From Alphaproteobacteria bacterium LSUCC0684 (lineage in GTDB: Bacteria > Pseudomonadota > Alphaproteobacteria > Puniceispirillales > UBA1172), in assembly GCA_041228335.1 (NCBI GenBank), contig CP166130.1, positions 706,638-770,637 on the forward strand: 64,000 nt of DNA, written 5' to 3'. Shown here one piece after another: positions 52,437 to 61,108 of the stretch (positions are counted from its first letter, which is position 1; each line of letters begins with the position of its first letter). The notes under the pieces were generated by a model that had not been told where the DNA came from, did no database searches, and worked only from the letters and a program-made list of their open reading frames with translations. The position numbers and the translations under genes were made by a program.

Positions 52437-53741
52437 ATGTTTCTATTTACTGAATTGATGGCGCGCATCGAAGCAGGCGGCTCGGTCCGTGTGGCGCTTG
52501 TCGGGGCCGGCAAATTCGGCTCCATGTTTCTGGCCCAGGTGCCGACAACACCAGGCCTTCAGGTCGTCATCATTGCTGATCTTGATCCGGAGAAGGCGCG
52601 TCAATCCTGCCGGGATGTGGGATGGGATGAAGATCGCATTGCCTGGACCCGGTTCGTTGAGGACGGACTTGCCGCCATCACGCCTGAAGTTGATGTGATC
52701 ATCGAAGCCACCGGTCATCCCCATGCGGGTATTCGCCATGCGCGCGCCGCCATCCGGGAGGGGGTGCATATCATTATGGTAAATGTCGAGGCTGATGTGC
52801 TTGCTGGCGCCAGCCTGGCGGCTGAAGCGCGCGCCACCGGATGTGTTTATTCCATGGCTTATGGCGATCAGCCGGCGCTGACAGCTGAGATGGTGGAATG
52901 GGCGCGGGCTTGCGGGTTTCGTGTCATGGCTGCCGGCAAGGGGACAAAATATCTGCCTGCCTATCATGCTTCTACACCTGATAGTGTCTGGGATCATTAT
53001 GGATTGAGCGCGGAAGAGGCCGCTGAGGCAGGCATGAATTCAAAGATGTTCAATTCCTTTCTCGATGGCACGAAATCAGCGCTGGAAATGGCCGCGATTG
53101 CCAATGCCTGTGATCTGATGCCGCCTTCCGATGGGCTGGCTTTCCCGCCCTGCGGGATGGATGATCTGGCCCAGGTGTTGCGGCCCGCGGAAAAGGGCGG
53201 CGTGCTTGAGGCTGAGGGCATGGTTGAGGCGGTATCCTCCCTTAACCGTGACGGAAGCGATGTCGAAAGGGACTTGCGCTGGGGCGTTTATGTGGTGCTG
53301 GAAGCGCCAAACGATTACGCTGCCGCCTGTTTCCGTCAATACGGCATGAACACCGATACGACCGGTCAATTTTCCGCCATGTATAAACCGTTTCACCTGA
53401 TCGGTCTTGAGTTGAATATCTCGGTTCTGGCGGCAGGGTTGCTTGGCCGTGCGACGGGATCCACGCGATATTTTCGTAGTGATGTCGTGGCCACAGCCAA
53501 AAGAGCTATGCCTACGGGCACAAGGCTCGATGGGGAAGGGGGGCATTCGGTCTGGGGTAAACTCATCCCAGCGGAGCGATCACTTTCTCTTGGCGGCCTG
53601 CCCATAGGTCTTGCGGGTGATGTGAATCTTATCAGGCAGGTAAAGGCTGGCCAGATGCTGACCTGGGATGATATTGCGTGGGATGAGGGCGATGAAATCA
53701 TCCGCTATCGGCGTGCCATGGAACAAACCGGCGCCAGTTGA
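52437..53741 (+). CDS. COG4091-type NAD(P)-dependent oxidoreductase with SAF domain
   Basis: A 434-residue protein: an N-terminal Rossmann domain (VRVALVGAGKFGSMFLAQ, DLDPEKARQS), an oxidoreductase-like middle with homoserine-dehydrogenase character (GTKYLPAYHAS, DGTKSALEMAAIANACDL) and a C-terminal SAF domain (AGDVNLIRQVKAGQMLTWDD) near residues 395-420. The substrate is unknown. AAGGAG precedes the ATG at 52437, 35 bases after the exporter, so it probably belongs to the same operon and may act on a further intermediate. The gene below is close behind. Confidence 0.78.
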   Translation: MFLFTELMARIEAGGSVRVALVGAGKFGSMFLAQVPTTPGLQVVIIADLDPEKARQSCRDVGWDEDRIAWTRFVEDGLAAITPEVDVIIEATGHPHAGIRHARAAIREGVHIIMVNVEADVLAGASLAAEARATGCVYSMAYGDQPALTAEMVEWARACGFRVMAAGKGTKYLPAYHASTPDSVWDHYGLSAEEAAEAGMNSKMFNSFLDGTKSALEMAAIANACDLMPPSDGLAFPPCGMDDLAQVLRPAEKGGVLEAEGMVEAVSSLNRDGSDVERDLRWGVYVVLEAPNDYAAACFRQYGMNTDTTGQFSAMYKPFHLIGLELNISVLAAGLLGRATGSTRYFRSDVVATAKRAMPTGTRLDGEGGHSVWGKLIPAERSLSLGGLPIGLAGDVNLIRQVKAGQMLTWDDIAWDEGDEIIRYRRAMEQTGAS

Positions 53742-53755
53742 CGGGGAAGGCGATC

Positions 53756-54490
53756 ATGCCAAGACGATCCTTTGCCAAACTCGATATGTATCTGTCAGCC
53801 TCAACTGAACCCCTGTTCAACGCACTTGAAGACTGGATGCGGGAGGCATGTGGTGAAATCGACCAGTATCACGACCTTGCGGGCTTTGCCTTCGGCCAGA
53901 TTTGCGGGATTGAATTTGCCAAAGCCGATGCTGGCACATATTCCTATCTGGCAACCCTGTGGCTTGCCGATAAATCGGCTCCCGCTGGCTATTACCATTC
54001 CGTGCTGATCACCCCGCGGCAAGGCGGGCTGGAGGAACTGGAAGATTTTGATCCGGCGCGGCACAAGGTTGCCATCAATGAACTCGGGTCCTTTTCAGGA
54101 TCGGTTGTTTTTTCATCTCACATGCTGGGCAGGGGGGATGCCGGTTTCCCCCGGTACGTCTTGAGTGGCGGGCATGTCAAGTCGGTGCAGCTGGTGGCCG
54201 AAGGCAAGGTGAAGCTGGCTGCGATCGACCGGCTCAGCTTTAATATGGCAATATATGAACAGCCAGAACTTATCCAGCATATCCGTGTTCTTGGTCAGAC
54301 AGGTGATTATCCAGGCCTGCCTTTCGTTGCCCCGGGGAATCTTCCCGCAGATCAGGTGGAACACATGATCCAGCATCTGCTTGGTTTTGCCGAAACAGAA
54401 GCATTTCAGCAATTCGCGCCCCGTCTGGGGGTGGGGGGTATTCTCCGCCTCGATGATCCATCACGATATGCGGAAATGGCCAGGCTTTGA
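53756..54490 (+). CDS. PhnD-like substrate-binding-fold protein without signal peptide
   Basis: A 244-residue protein resembling PF12974 phosphate/phosphonate-binding proteins. Visible are AGFAFGQICGIEF, HKVAINELGSFSGSV (the AxNxxxSxSG anion-binding motif), VLSGGHVKSVQLVAEGKVKLAAID and a VLGQTGDYPGLPFV closure. It has no signal peptide, so it would be cytoplasmic, unlike the usual transporter subunit. It starts 14 bases after the SAF oxidoreductase. It may sense or chaperone an anionic ligand; a catalytic role is not known. Start is ATG 53756 with GGAAGG upstream. Confidence 0.7.
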   Translation: MPRRSFAKLDMYLSASTEPLFNALEDWMREACGEIDQYHDLAGFAFGQICGIEFAKADAGTYSYLATLWLADKSAPAGYYHSVLITPRQGGLEELEDFDPARHKVAINELGSFSGSVVFSSHMLGRGDAGFPRYVLSGGHVKSVQLVAEGKVKLAAIDRLSFNMAIYEQPELIQHIRVLGQTGDYPGLPFVAPGNLPADQVEHMIQHLLGFAETEAFQQFAPRLGVGGILRLDDPSRYAEMARL

Positions 54491-54589
54491 CCTACCGCGA
54501 TAATGGAGAAGCCCAACGCAAGGTGCATGACACCTATCAAGAGATATGTTAGCGTCATAGAGCATAATTAGTCTTAAGGGAGTCATTTG

Positions 54590-54706
54590 ATGAGAAAGAT
54601 TGTTGCAGGTGTATTGCTGACACTGACCCTTTTCGGTGCTGCGGGTTGTTCGAGCTACCCTTCCTGGGTGCCGGATTGGGCACAAGTCGGCGCAAGCGAT
54701 AGCTGA
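54590..54706 (+). CDS. Very small lipoprotein (38 residues)
   Basis: Start ATG at 54590 with AAGGGAG seven bases upstream, stop TGA at 54704-54706. The product has a basic start (MRKIV), a hydrophobic run and a lipobox, FGAAGC, with Cys19 as the lipidation site, leaving a 20-residue mature peptide rich in Trp, Pro and Ser (SYPSWVPDW). CATAAT near 54563 could be a -10 box. It may be an outer-membrane or periplasmic anchored peptide, resembling entericidin-like small lipoproteins. It lies alone between two operons and ends near a large hairpin. Confidence 0.8.
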   Translation: MRKIVAGVLLTLTLFGAAGCSSYPSWVPDWAQVGASDS

Positions 54707-54726
54707 TACATTCAGAAATTTTTAAC

Positions 54727-54762
54727 AAAGGAGCTCAGGCCGTTTTTTCCTGAAGCTCCTTT
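54727..54762. terminator. Bidirectional hairpin between the lipoprotein and MFS genes
   Basis: AAAGGAGCT-CAGG pairs with CCTGAAGCTCCTTT, with one bulge, around CCGTTTTTT. It includes the end of the MFS gene on the minus strand and lies 21 bases after the lipoprotein stop. It probably ends both transcripts, but the U-tracts are short. Confidence 0.5.
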
Positions 54763-55943
54763 GTCATACCCTGGCTCGGCAGGAACAGCGCCGCTGCCAT
54801 GATCAGCGCGGCGGTGGCACTCATGATCATGAAAAGATTTGCCATCGAATAGCCGTTCTGCAAGAGCATGGCACAGAGGGGAAGAACACTGGCCCCCACC
54901 GATAGATTAAGCAGAAACTTGATGCTGAGAATTCTTCCCCGCCATTCATCGGGCACATAGCGGACCATAATGGCATCGGTGATGGGGATCTGACCGAAAA
55001 CAAAGCTCATGGCCATGGTCATCACCGCCATCAGCGCAAGATCCGTGAACTGCGATGCCGCATAAAGAAAAATACCCTGGCCGGTGGCCATACAGAACAG
55101 CACCATTCGCGGCGAGCCCCGATCTATCAGCCAGCCTACGCCAATCTGGGCAAAGGAGGCTACCGCGTAGACGATCGAGGCAAGAAGCCCGGTGACGGCG
55201 ACAGAAACACTGACACTGGTCATGGAAATTTCAAAATATCGCGGCACCAGAAAGGTCATGGCCCCGAAGATAAAGCCGCCTGCGGTGGTGGAAAGCCCAA
55301 GGGCGAGAAGGGCGCGAAGCCATCCCCTTGAAAACCCGGAGGTAGCCTGGCCGGTGTTCTTGCCTGACGCGGTTGCCCGGGTTTCAGGCCTGAGCGCGAG
55401 GATGAAGATAATCCCATAGGCAAGGCAGACCCCGCCGCAAACCCAGAAACTAACCCGCCAGTCGCCGAGAAGCAGAAGAACACCCACAATCAGCGGCGCG
55501 GCGGCAACCCCCATATTGCCGAACACACCATTGATGCCAAGCCTGAGCCCGACCCTGCCTTCACGTCGCAACAGCATCGCTATACCGACGGGATGAAAGA
55601 TCGATGCAAAGATCCCGATCAGGGCAAGTCCGGCCATAAGCTCATCCAGTGTCCGGGCCTGGCTTGCAAGAATGGCCGCAACACCGATGCCGAAATGAAA
55701 GATCACCATCATGAGTGATCGCGAATATCGATCAGCAAGCCTTGCAGAAACAGGCGCCATCGCGCCAAAAAGCACAAACCCCAATGTCCCGTAGCTGATG
55801 ATATCCTGATATCCGATCCCGAAATGCCGGGCCGCATCATAGGCAGCCTTGGCAAAGATCAACATCATGAAATGGTCAAGGAAATGGCTGATATTGATAA
55901 AAATATCCCGAACAGATTTATGCTGGATATGCTGAAGCATCAA
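54735..55943 (-). CDS. Major facilitator superfamily transporter
   Basis: A 402-residue inner-membrane protein with about 12 segments, 6+6 in arrangement. ARLADRYSRSLMMVIFHFGIG between segments 2 and 3 is the MFS loop motif. A central cytoplasmic loop (ALRPETRATASGKNTGQATSG) splits the halves. Substrate is unknown; it is the last gene on the minus strand of this region and may belong to the preceding catabolic operon, with a 90-base gap between. Confidence 0.88.
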   Translation of the reverse strand: MMLQHIQHKSVRDIFINISHFLDHFMMLIFAKAAYDAARHFGIGYQDIISYGTLGFVLFGAMAPVSARLADRYSRSLMMVIFHFGIGVAAILASQARTLDELMAGLALIGIFASIFHPVGIAMLLRREGRVGLRLGINGVFGNMGVAAAPLIVGVLLLLGDWRVSFWVCGGVCLAYGIIFILALRPETRATASGKNTGQATSGFSRGWLRALLALGLSTTAGGFIFGAMTFLVPRYFEISMTSVSVSVAVTGLLASIVYAVASFAQIGVGWLIDRGSPRMVLFCMATGQGIFLYAASQFTDLALMAVMTMAMSFVFGQIPITDAIMVRYVPDEWRGRILSIKFLLNLSVGASVLPLCAMLLQNGYSMANLFMIMSATAALIMAAALFLPSQGMTKELQEKTA

Positions 55944-56032
55944 TAAACACCTGCCTTATATCTCAACCCTCGGCCCTTTTTCCGCCCGGTTCAAGACCAA
56001 ACCTTTTCTGGCCCTTCAAGACCAGGGCATGA

Positions 56033-57178
56033 TCAGAAACTCTGCTCAAAAAGCCATTGGAGATTCTGGCGGTCAAGCTGGACCGGGTTGCCGCCGCATG
56101 AAGGATCGTCAAGGGCCATGGTGATCAGATCCTCCATCCGTGCCGCATCCGCCCCAAGATCGGTCAAGGTCCGGGGAATGGCAAACTGATCGTTGAATTC
56201 CTGCACAAAGGCGCAGAACCCGTCAAACCCGCCATCTACCCCAAGATACGAGGTGGCGCGATCAAACCTCTCCCGGATAACAGGAGCATTGAGTTCCAGC
56301 ACCGCCGGCATGCAGACCGCGTTGGTTGTGCCGTGATGGGTATTGAAGACCGCGCCGATGGGGTGGCTCATGGCGTGGATCGCGCCAAGACCTTTCTGAA
56401 AGGCTGTTGCCCCCATCATTGCCGCGCTCATCATATGGGCCCGGGCTTCAAGATTGCTGCCATCCTGGTAGACAAGCGGCAGGTTTTCGATCACGAGTTT
56501 CATGCCTTCAAGCGCAATCCCTTGCGACATGGGGTGGTAATGCGGGCTTGAAAATGCCTCGACCGAATGGGCGAAGGCATCAAGTCCGGTTCCGGCGGTG
56601 ATGAATTTCGGCATGCTGACGGTAAGTTCCGGATCAGCGATCACCACCGATGGCAGCACTTTGGGATGGAAGATGATTTTCTTCACATGGGTTTCTGAAT
56701 TGGTGATGACGCTGGCGCGCCCGACCTCAGAGCCGGTGCCTGCGGTGGTAGGCACGGCAATGATGGGTTTGATCGCATCGGCATCGGCGCGGGTCCACCA
56801 ATCGCCGATATCTTCAAAATCCCATACAGGCCGTGTCTGCCCGCACATGAAGGCAACCATCTTTCCAAGATCAAGACCGGAGCCGCCGCCGAAGGCGATC
56901 ACACCGTCATGGCCGCCGTCATGGAATGCCTTGATCCCGTTGGTGAGGTTGACTTCATCTGGGTTGGGGTCCACCTCAGCGAAAATCGCCCGTCCAAGCC
57001 CGGCTGCATCAAGAATATCCAGCGCATGGGCCGTGATATCCACGCTGGCAAGGCCGCGATCCGTGACCAGCAGCGGCTTTTTAATGCCAGCCTGGGCACA
57101 GGCTTCGGGAAGTTCCTTGATACGGCCAGCCCCAAAGCGGATGGCAGTGGGATAGGACCAGTTGGCAGATGGTGTCAT
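56033..57178 (-). CDS. Iron-dependent (group III) alcohol dehydrogenase
   Basis: A 381-residue dehydrogenase. GGGSGLDLGKMVAFM binds the nucleotide phosphate, TTAGTGSEVGRASVI is the second motif, and iron ligands appear in HSVEAFSSPHYHPMSQG, GLGAIHAMSHPIGAVFNTHHG (the family's HxxSHxxGAxxxxxHG). It overlaps the upstream ALDH by four bases, so the two are translated together, suggesting alcohol to aldehyde to acid. The substrate is unknown. Confidence 0.9.
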   Translation of the reverse strand: MTPSANWSYPTAIRFGAGRIKELPEACAQAGIKKPLLVTDRGLASVDITAHALDILDAAGLGRAIFAEVDPNPDEVNLTNGIKAFHDGGHDGVIAFGGGSGLDLGKMVAFMCGQTRPVWDFEDIGDWWTRADADAIKPIIAVPTTAGTGSEVGRASVITNSETHVKKIIFHPKVLPSVVIADPELTVSMPKFITAGTGLDAFAHSVEAFSSPHYHPMSQGIALEGMKLVIENLPLVYQDGSNLEARAHMMSAAMMGATAFQKGLGAIHAMSHPIGAVFNTHHGTTNAVCMPAVLELNAPVIRERFDRATSYLGVDGGFDGFCAFVQEFNDQFAIPRTLTDLGADAARMEDLITMALDDPSCGGNPVQLDRQNLQWLFEQSF

Positions 57179-58557
57179 GATGTACCCTTTTTAAGATGGA
57201 ATGATTTTGGCCGTGTCAGATTCTGATAGCCGATGACCGACAGCCCGCCGCCGCGGCCAGTGTCCTTGCAGCCGGTCCAGCACAAACCCGGGTCCAGATA
57301 ATCCGCCCTGTTCATGAAGACGGTGCCGGTTTCGAGCGCGTTGCCGATCCGCTCGGCCCGCTCGATATCCTTTGTCCACAGGCTTGCGGTCAGTCCATAG
57401 GATGAATCGTTCATCAGGCGGATGGCTTCAGCATCGTCGCTGACCGGCATGATCCCGACCACCGGCCCGAAGCTTTCCTCGCGCATGACGTCCATCTCAT
57501 GGGTGACGTTCGTGAGGATCTGCGGCGTCAGATAGGCCGCCCCATCATCTTCGGCAAAAGGTTCGATATATGCGGTTGCCCCCATTTTGATCGCATCATT
57601 GATCTGCTGGCGGACGGTTTCAGCAAAGCGTGGATGGGCCATGGGGCCAAGCGTGGTTTCAGGGTCAAGAGGATTGCCAAGTTTAAGCGCATTCACCCAG
57701 GAAATCGATTTTTCCAGAAAGGCATCATAGATGCTTTCATGGACATAGATCCGTTCAATCCCGCAGCAGCACTGGCCGGAATTGAACATCGCGCCATCCA
57801 TCAGCGTATCGACGGCGGCATCGAGATCCGCATCATCCATCACATAACCCGGGTCCTTGCCGCCAAGCTCGGTGCTGACACCGACAAAAGTCCCCGCTGC
57901 TGCCTTTTCCATGGCACGTCCGGCACCAACGGAGCCGGTGAAATTGATGAAATCAAACATGCGTTCTTCGATCAGCCGGGTGGTTGTTTCATGATCAAGG
58001 AAGATATTCATGAACACATCTTCGGGAATACCGGCCTGATGAAAGGCCCTGGCCATGCGCTCACCCACCAGCAGGGTCTGGGTTGAATGTTTCAGCACCA
58101 CCGTATTACCGGCAATCAGCGCAGGCGCCACCGTGTTGATAGCCGTCATGTAAGGGTAATTCCATGGCGCGATGACAAACACGACCCCATGGGGAACTTT
58201 CCGGATGAAGCGCCTGAAATTTGCGTCTTCGCCAACCTCGATATCAGCGAGCGCCGTGTGGGCAATTTCCGCCATGTAACTTGCGCGTTCATCTACGCCG
58301 CGAAATTCGCCGCCAAAGCGAATGGGGCGGCCCATCATATGGGCAAGTTCAGGCACGATTTCATCACTCATCGCTCCAAGCGCGGCAACACCAGCCTTGA
58401 CCAGTTCGATCCGCTCTTCGAGCGGGCGTGCTGCCCATGCGGCCTGTGCCTGCCGCAGGGCTGAAATCTGTTTGCAGGCGGTTTCAAGCGATACGGTTTC
58501 CCTTGTTGCGAAAACCGAGCCATCAACAGGGGAGAGGCAGGTCAGGGTCTTTGTCAT
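57175..58557 (-). CDS. Aldehyde dehydrogenase (NAD(P)-dependent)
   Basis: A 460-residue aldehyde dehydrogenase. It has APWNYPYMTAINTVAPALIAGN, FTGSVGAGRAMEKAAAG, the catalytic Glu in STELGGKDPGYV, and the catalytic Cys in NSGQCCCGIERIYV. Length and a succinate-semialdehyde-like N-terminus suggest a small hydroxylated or amino-linked aldehyde. Upstream of the iron ADH by overlap, and 19 bases after the GS-like gene. Confidence 0.92.
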   Translation of the reverse strand: MTKTLTCLSPVDGSVFATRETVSLETACKQISALRQAQAAWAARPLEERIELVKAGVAALGAMSDEIVPELAHMMGRPIRFGGEFRGVDERASYMAEIAHTALADIEVGEDANFRRFIRKVPHGVVFVIAPWNYPYMTAINTVAPALIAGNTVVLKHSTQTLLVGERMARAFHQAGIPEDVFMNIFLDHETTTRLIEERMFDFINFTGSVGAGRAMEKAAAGTFVGVSTELGGKDPGYVMDDADLDAAVDTLMDGAMFNSGQCCCGIERIYVHESIYDAFLEKSISWVNALKLGNPLDPETTLGPMAHPRFAETVRQQINDAIKMGATAYIEPFAEDDGAAYLTPQILTNVTHEMDVMREESFGPVVGIMPVSDDAEAIRLMNDSSYGLTASLWTKDIERAERIGNALETGTVFMNRADYLDPGLCWTGCKDTGRGGGLSVIGYQNLTRPKSFHLKKGTS

Positions 58558-58576
58558 GTGATCACCAATAGCTCAA

Positions 58577-59938
58577 TCAGGCTTTTTCGAAACCGCGGGC
58601 GACTTCCCAATCGGTGACGACGCGGTTGAATTCTTCTATTTCCCATTCAGCACAGCGGGCGTAATGGTCCACCACCCAGTCCCCCATCGCGGCGCGCAGC
58701 ATTTTCGACCGGATGAGCTTGTCGCGAGCATCGCGCAGGGTCTGGGGGATACTGCCAGTTTTTCCCTTATAGACATCGCCCATTGTCGGAGGCTGAAGTT
58801 CAAGACCTTCTTCAATCCCGGCAATGCCAGCGGCAATCTGGGCGGCCATGGCAAGATAGGGGTTGATATCCGAGCCGCCGATCCGGCATTCCACGCGAAC
58901 AGATTTGGTTCCTTCACCGCAAAGTCTGAACCCGGCGGTGCGGTTATCCACCGACCAGATGGTGCGGGTGGGCGCAAACGTGCCCTTCATGAAACGCTTG
59001 TAGCTGTTGATATAGGGTGCAAGGAAATAGGTGCTGTCCGGGGCGTATTTCAACAAACCTGCCATATAGTTCTTCATCAGCGGCGACATGCCGTATTCAC
59101 CAGATGGGTCAAAAAAAGCGTTCTGGCCATCTTTCCACAGTGACTGATGGATATGACTGGATGAACCGACACGATTATGGTCCCATTTGGCAAGGAAACT
59201 GGCCGAATGTCCTTGCTGCCAGGCAATTTCCTTGATCGCGTGTTTGGCGATCGTGTGGTAATCCGCCGTCAGCATGGCTTCGGCATATTTGATATTGATT
59301 TCTTCCTGCCCGGCTTCGGCTTCACCTTTGGAGTTTTCAATCGGAATGCCGGCGGTATAGAGATGGTTGCGCACCGGCCGCAGGATGTGCTCTTCCTTGG
59401 TTGTCTGGAGGATATGGTAATCCTCGTTATATCCTGAGATGGGTTCAAGATCACGGAAGCCTTCTTTTCTGATCTCATCCAGGCTTTTGGCAAAGAGGAA
59501 GAATTCAAGCTCGGTGGCCATCATCGCCTCAAATCCCATCTCGCGCAGACGCGCCACCTGCGCTTGCAGAACCGCGCGCGGAGAATGAGGGACCGGCGCA
59601 TGGGTGTGATGATCGAGCACATCGCACAGCACCATTACCGTGCCTTCAAGCCAGGGCACAAGACGAAGGGATTTAAGGTCAGGCTTCATGGTGTAATCGC
59701 CATATCCCCTTTCCCATGACGTGGCCTGGTACCCATCCGGCGTTGCCATTTCAAGGTCAGTTGCGAGCAGGTAGTTGCAGCAATGGGTTTCTTCCCATGC
59801 GGTATCGATAAAATGACGGGCGTGGAACCTCTTGCCCATGAGACGGCCCTGCATATCAACAATACAGGCCAGGACCGTATCAATCTGCCTGTTCTCGACC
59901 ATGGGGACGAGATCATCCCAGTGCAGTGCTGTTGTCAT
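58577..59938 (-). CDS. Glutamine-synthetase-family ligase (PuuA/GlnA3-like gamma-glutamyl-amine ligase)
   Basis: A 453-residue GS-fold protein. It has ATELEFFLFAKSLDEI, the VGSSSHIHQSLWKDGQN region (ATP and metal site), FAPTRTIWSVDNRTAGFR, and RVECRIGGSDINPYLAMAAQIAAGI. The N-terminal region is long, as in gamma-glutamylpolyamine or -amine synthetases. It should join glutamate to an amine using ATP. ATG at 59938 with TGGAGG upstream is the best start; the open frame to 60034 has no better signal. Neighbours include oxidoreductases for the resulting alcohol or aldehyde. Confidence 0.85.
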   Translation of the reverse strand: MTTALHWDDLVPMVENRQIDTVLACIVDMQGRLMGKRFHARHFIDTAWEETHCCNYLLATDLEMATPDGYQATSWERGYGDYTMKPDLKSLRLVPWLEGTVMVLCDVLDHHTHAPVPHSPRAVLQAQVARLREMGFEAMMATELEFFLFAKSLDEIRKEGFRDLEPISGYNEDYHILQTTKEEHILRPVRNHLYTAGIPIENSKGEAEAGQEEINIKYAEAMLTADYHTIAKHAIKEIAWQQGHSASFLAKWDHNRVGSSSHIHQSLWKDGQNAFFDPSGEYGMSPLMKNYMAGLLKYAPDSTYFLAPYINSYKRFMKGTFAPTRTIWSVDNRTAGFRLCGEGTKSVRVECRIGGSDINPYLAMAAQIAAGIAGIEEGLELQPPTMGDVYKGKTGSIPQTLRDARDKLIRSKMLRAAMGDWVVDHYARCAEWEIEEFNRVVTDWEVARGFEKA

Positions 59939-59994
59939 AATATCCTCCAAAGCCAAAATTCTCTTACCCCGGCCTATCTTCGATCCTGTCCGTG

Positions 59995-61095
59995 CTAAAC
60001 CGCACTGGACTGATAGCTGGAGCGGGCCAGCCACTCGGGGTTGATTTCAATCCCCCAGCCCGGCTTGTCGGATATACTAGCATGACCATTTTCGATTTGG
60101 TAAGGTGTTTCAACATAAAGTCCCTCCTGCCAGGGGTAGTAATCCGGACCTTCAATGGAAAATTCGAGATACTTGCCGGCATTTGGAATCGCCCGCAGGA
60201 GATGCATGGTAAACAAGGTCACCAGCGAAAGATTGGCGCAATGCGGAGTCACGGGGAGCCCGGCTTTTTCCGCCATCCTGCAAACACGTAGCGTCCGGCT
60301 GATCCCGCCGAGGTAGAGGATATCCGGCTGGACAATATCCACCGCCCGCATGTCAATCATCCGCTGCCAGGTGGGCAGGTCGCAATCCTGCTCGCCACCG
60401 GTAACATCAATCTTGAGCGCATCGGTGACTTGCTTGGTCTGTTCAAGCTCCCAGTAGGGGCAAGGCTCTTCATAGTGACAGAACCCGTGATCTTCGAGGA
60501 TATGGCCGATTTCGATCGCCCGTTCGGGGCTGTAGCAGCTGTTCGCATCGATCAAGAGGTCCACTTTCTCGCCCAACTCCCGGCGCATGGTCGGGATGAT
60601 CTCCTCGGTACGGCCCGGCCATTCATCCTGATTGCGGCCGACTTCTGCCCCGGCCCGCATCTTGAACGCATCAAATCCGTATTTGTCCCTGAGCGCTTTC
60701 AGCCGGTCGGCTTCTTCGGCCGGGGTGATGTCGCGTTTCATCGAGCTGGCATAAGCACGGATAGGCCCTGGCGCTCCGCCGAGCAGGGAAACCACGGGTT
60801 TCCCGGCAATCTTGCCGCGCAAATCCCAGATCGCCGTATCCACCCCGGCCATGGCGCGCCTGAGATAAGAGCCGGGGAATTTATGTTCACGTTCCGTGAC
60901 CAGATCAAGAAGATCATCAAGGTCGGTTGTATCCTTGCCCAGCATCCATGGGGCAACCTGCCGATGCAGCACCTGACAGGTGATATCGCTGTGATAGGTG
61001 GAAACCTGTCCCCAGCCCTCGGCCCCGTCTTCGGCGGTGACGCGAACAAATCCGACATAAGGATTGCAAAAGGTTTCAATGGATCTGAGCTTCAT
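59995..61095 (-). CDS. Enolase-superfamily enzyme (mandelate racemase/muconate lactonizing type)
   Basis: A 366-residue two-domain barrel enzyme. Metal ligands are the Asp of LLIDANSCYSP, the Glu of CHYEEP and the Glu of VTGGEQDCD. The second-strand base is FKMRAG, a K-x-R rather than K-x-K pair, and the His-Asp dyad is in DIVQPDILYLGG and PVTPHCANLS. This suggests a dehydratase, racemase or epimerase on a carboxylate. The substrate is not evident. It starts after GAGGACACGAC, 13 bases from the GMC gene. Confidence 0.88.
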   Translation of the reverse strand: MKLRSIETFCNPYVGFVRVTAEDGAEGWGQVSTYHSDITCQVLHRQVAPWMLGKDTTDLDDLLDLVTEREHKFPGSYLRRAMAGVDTAIWDLRGKIAGKPVVSLLGGAPGPIRAYASSMKRDITPAEEADRLKALRDKYGFDAFKMRAGAEVGRNQDEWPGRTEEIIPTMRRELGEKVDLLIDANSCYSPERAIEIGHILEDHGFCHYEEPCPYWELEQTKQVTDALKIDVTGGEQDCDLPTWQRMIDMRAVDIVQPDILYLGGISRTLRVCRMAEKAGLPVTPHCANLSLVTLFTMHLLRAIPNAGKYLEFSIEGPDYYPWQEGLYVETPYQIENGHASISDKPGWGIEINPEWLARSSYQSSAV

Positions 61096-61108
61096 GTCGT
61101 GTCCTCAC

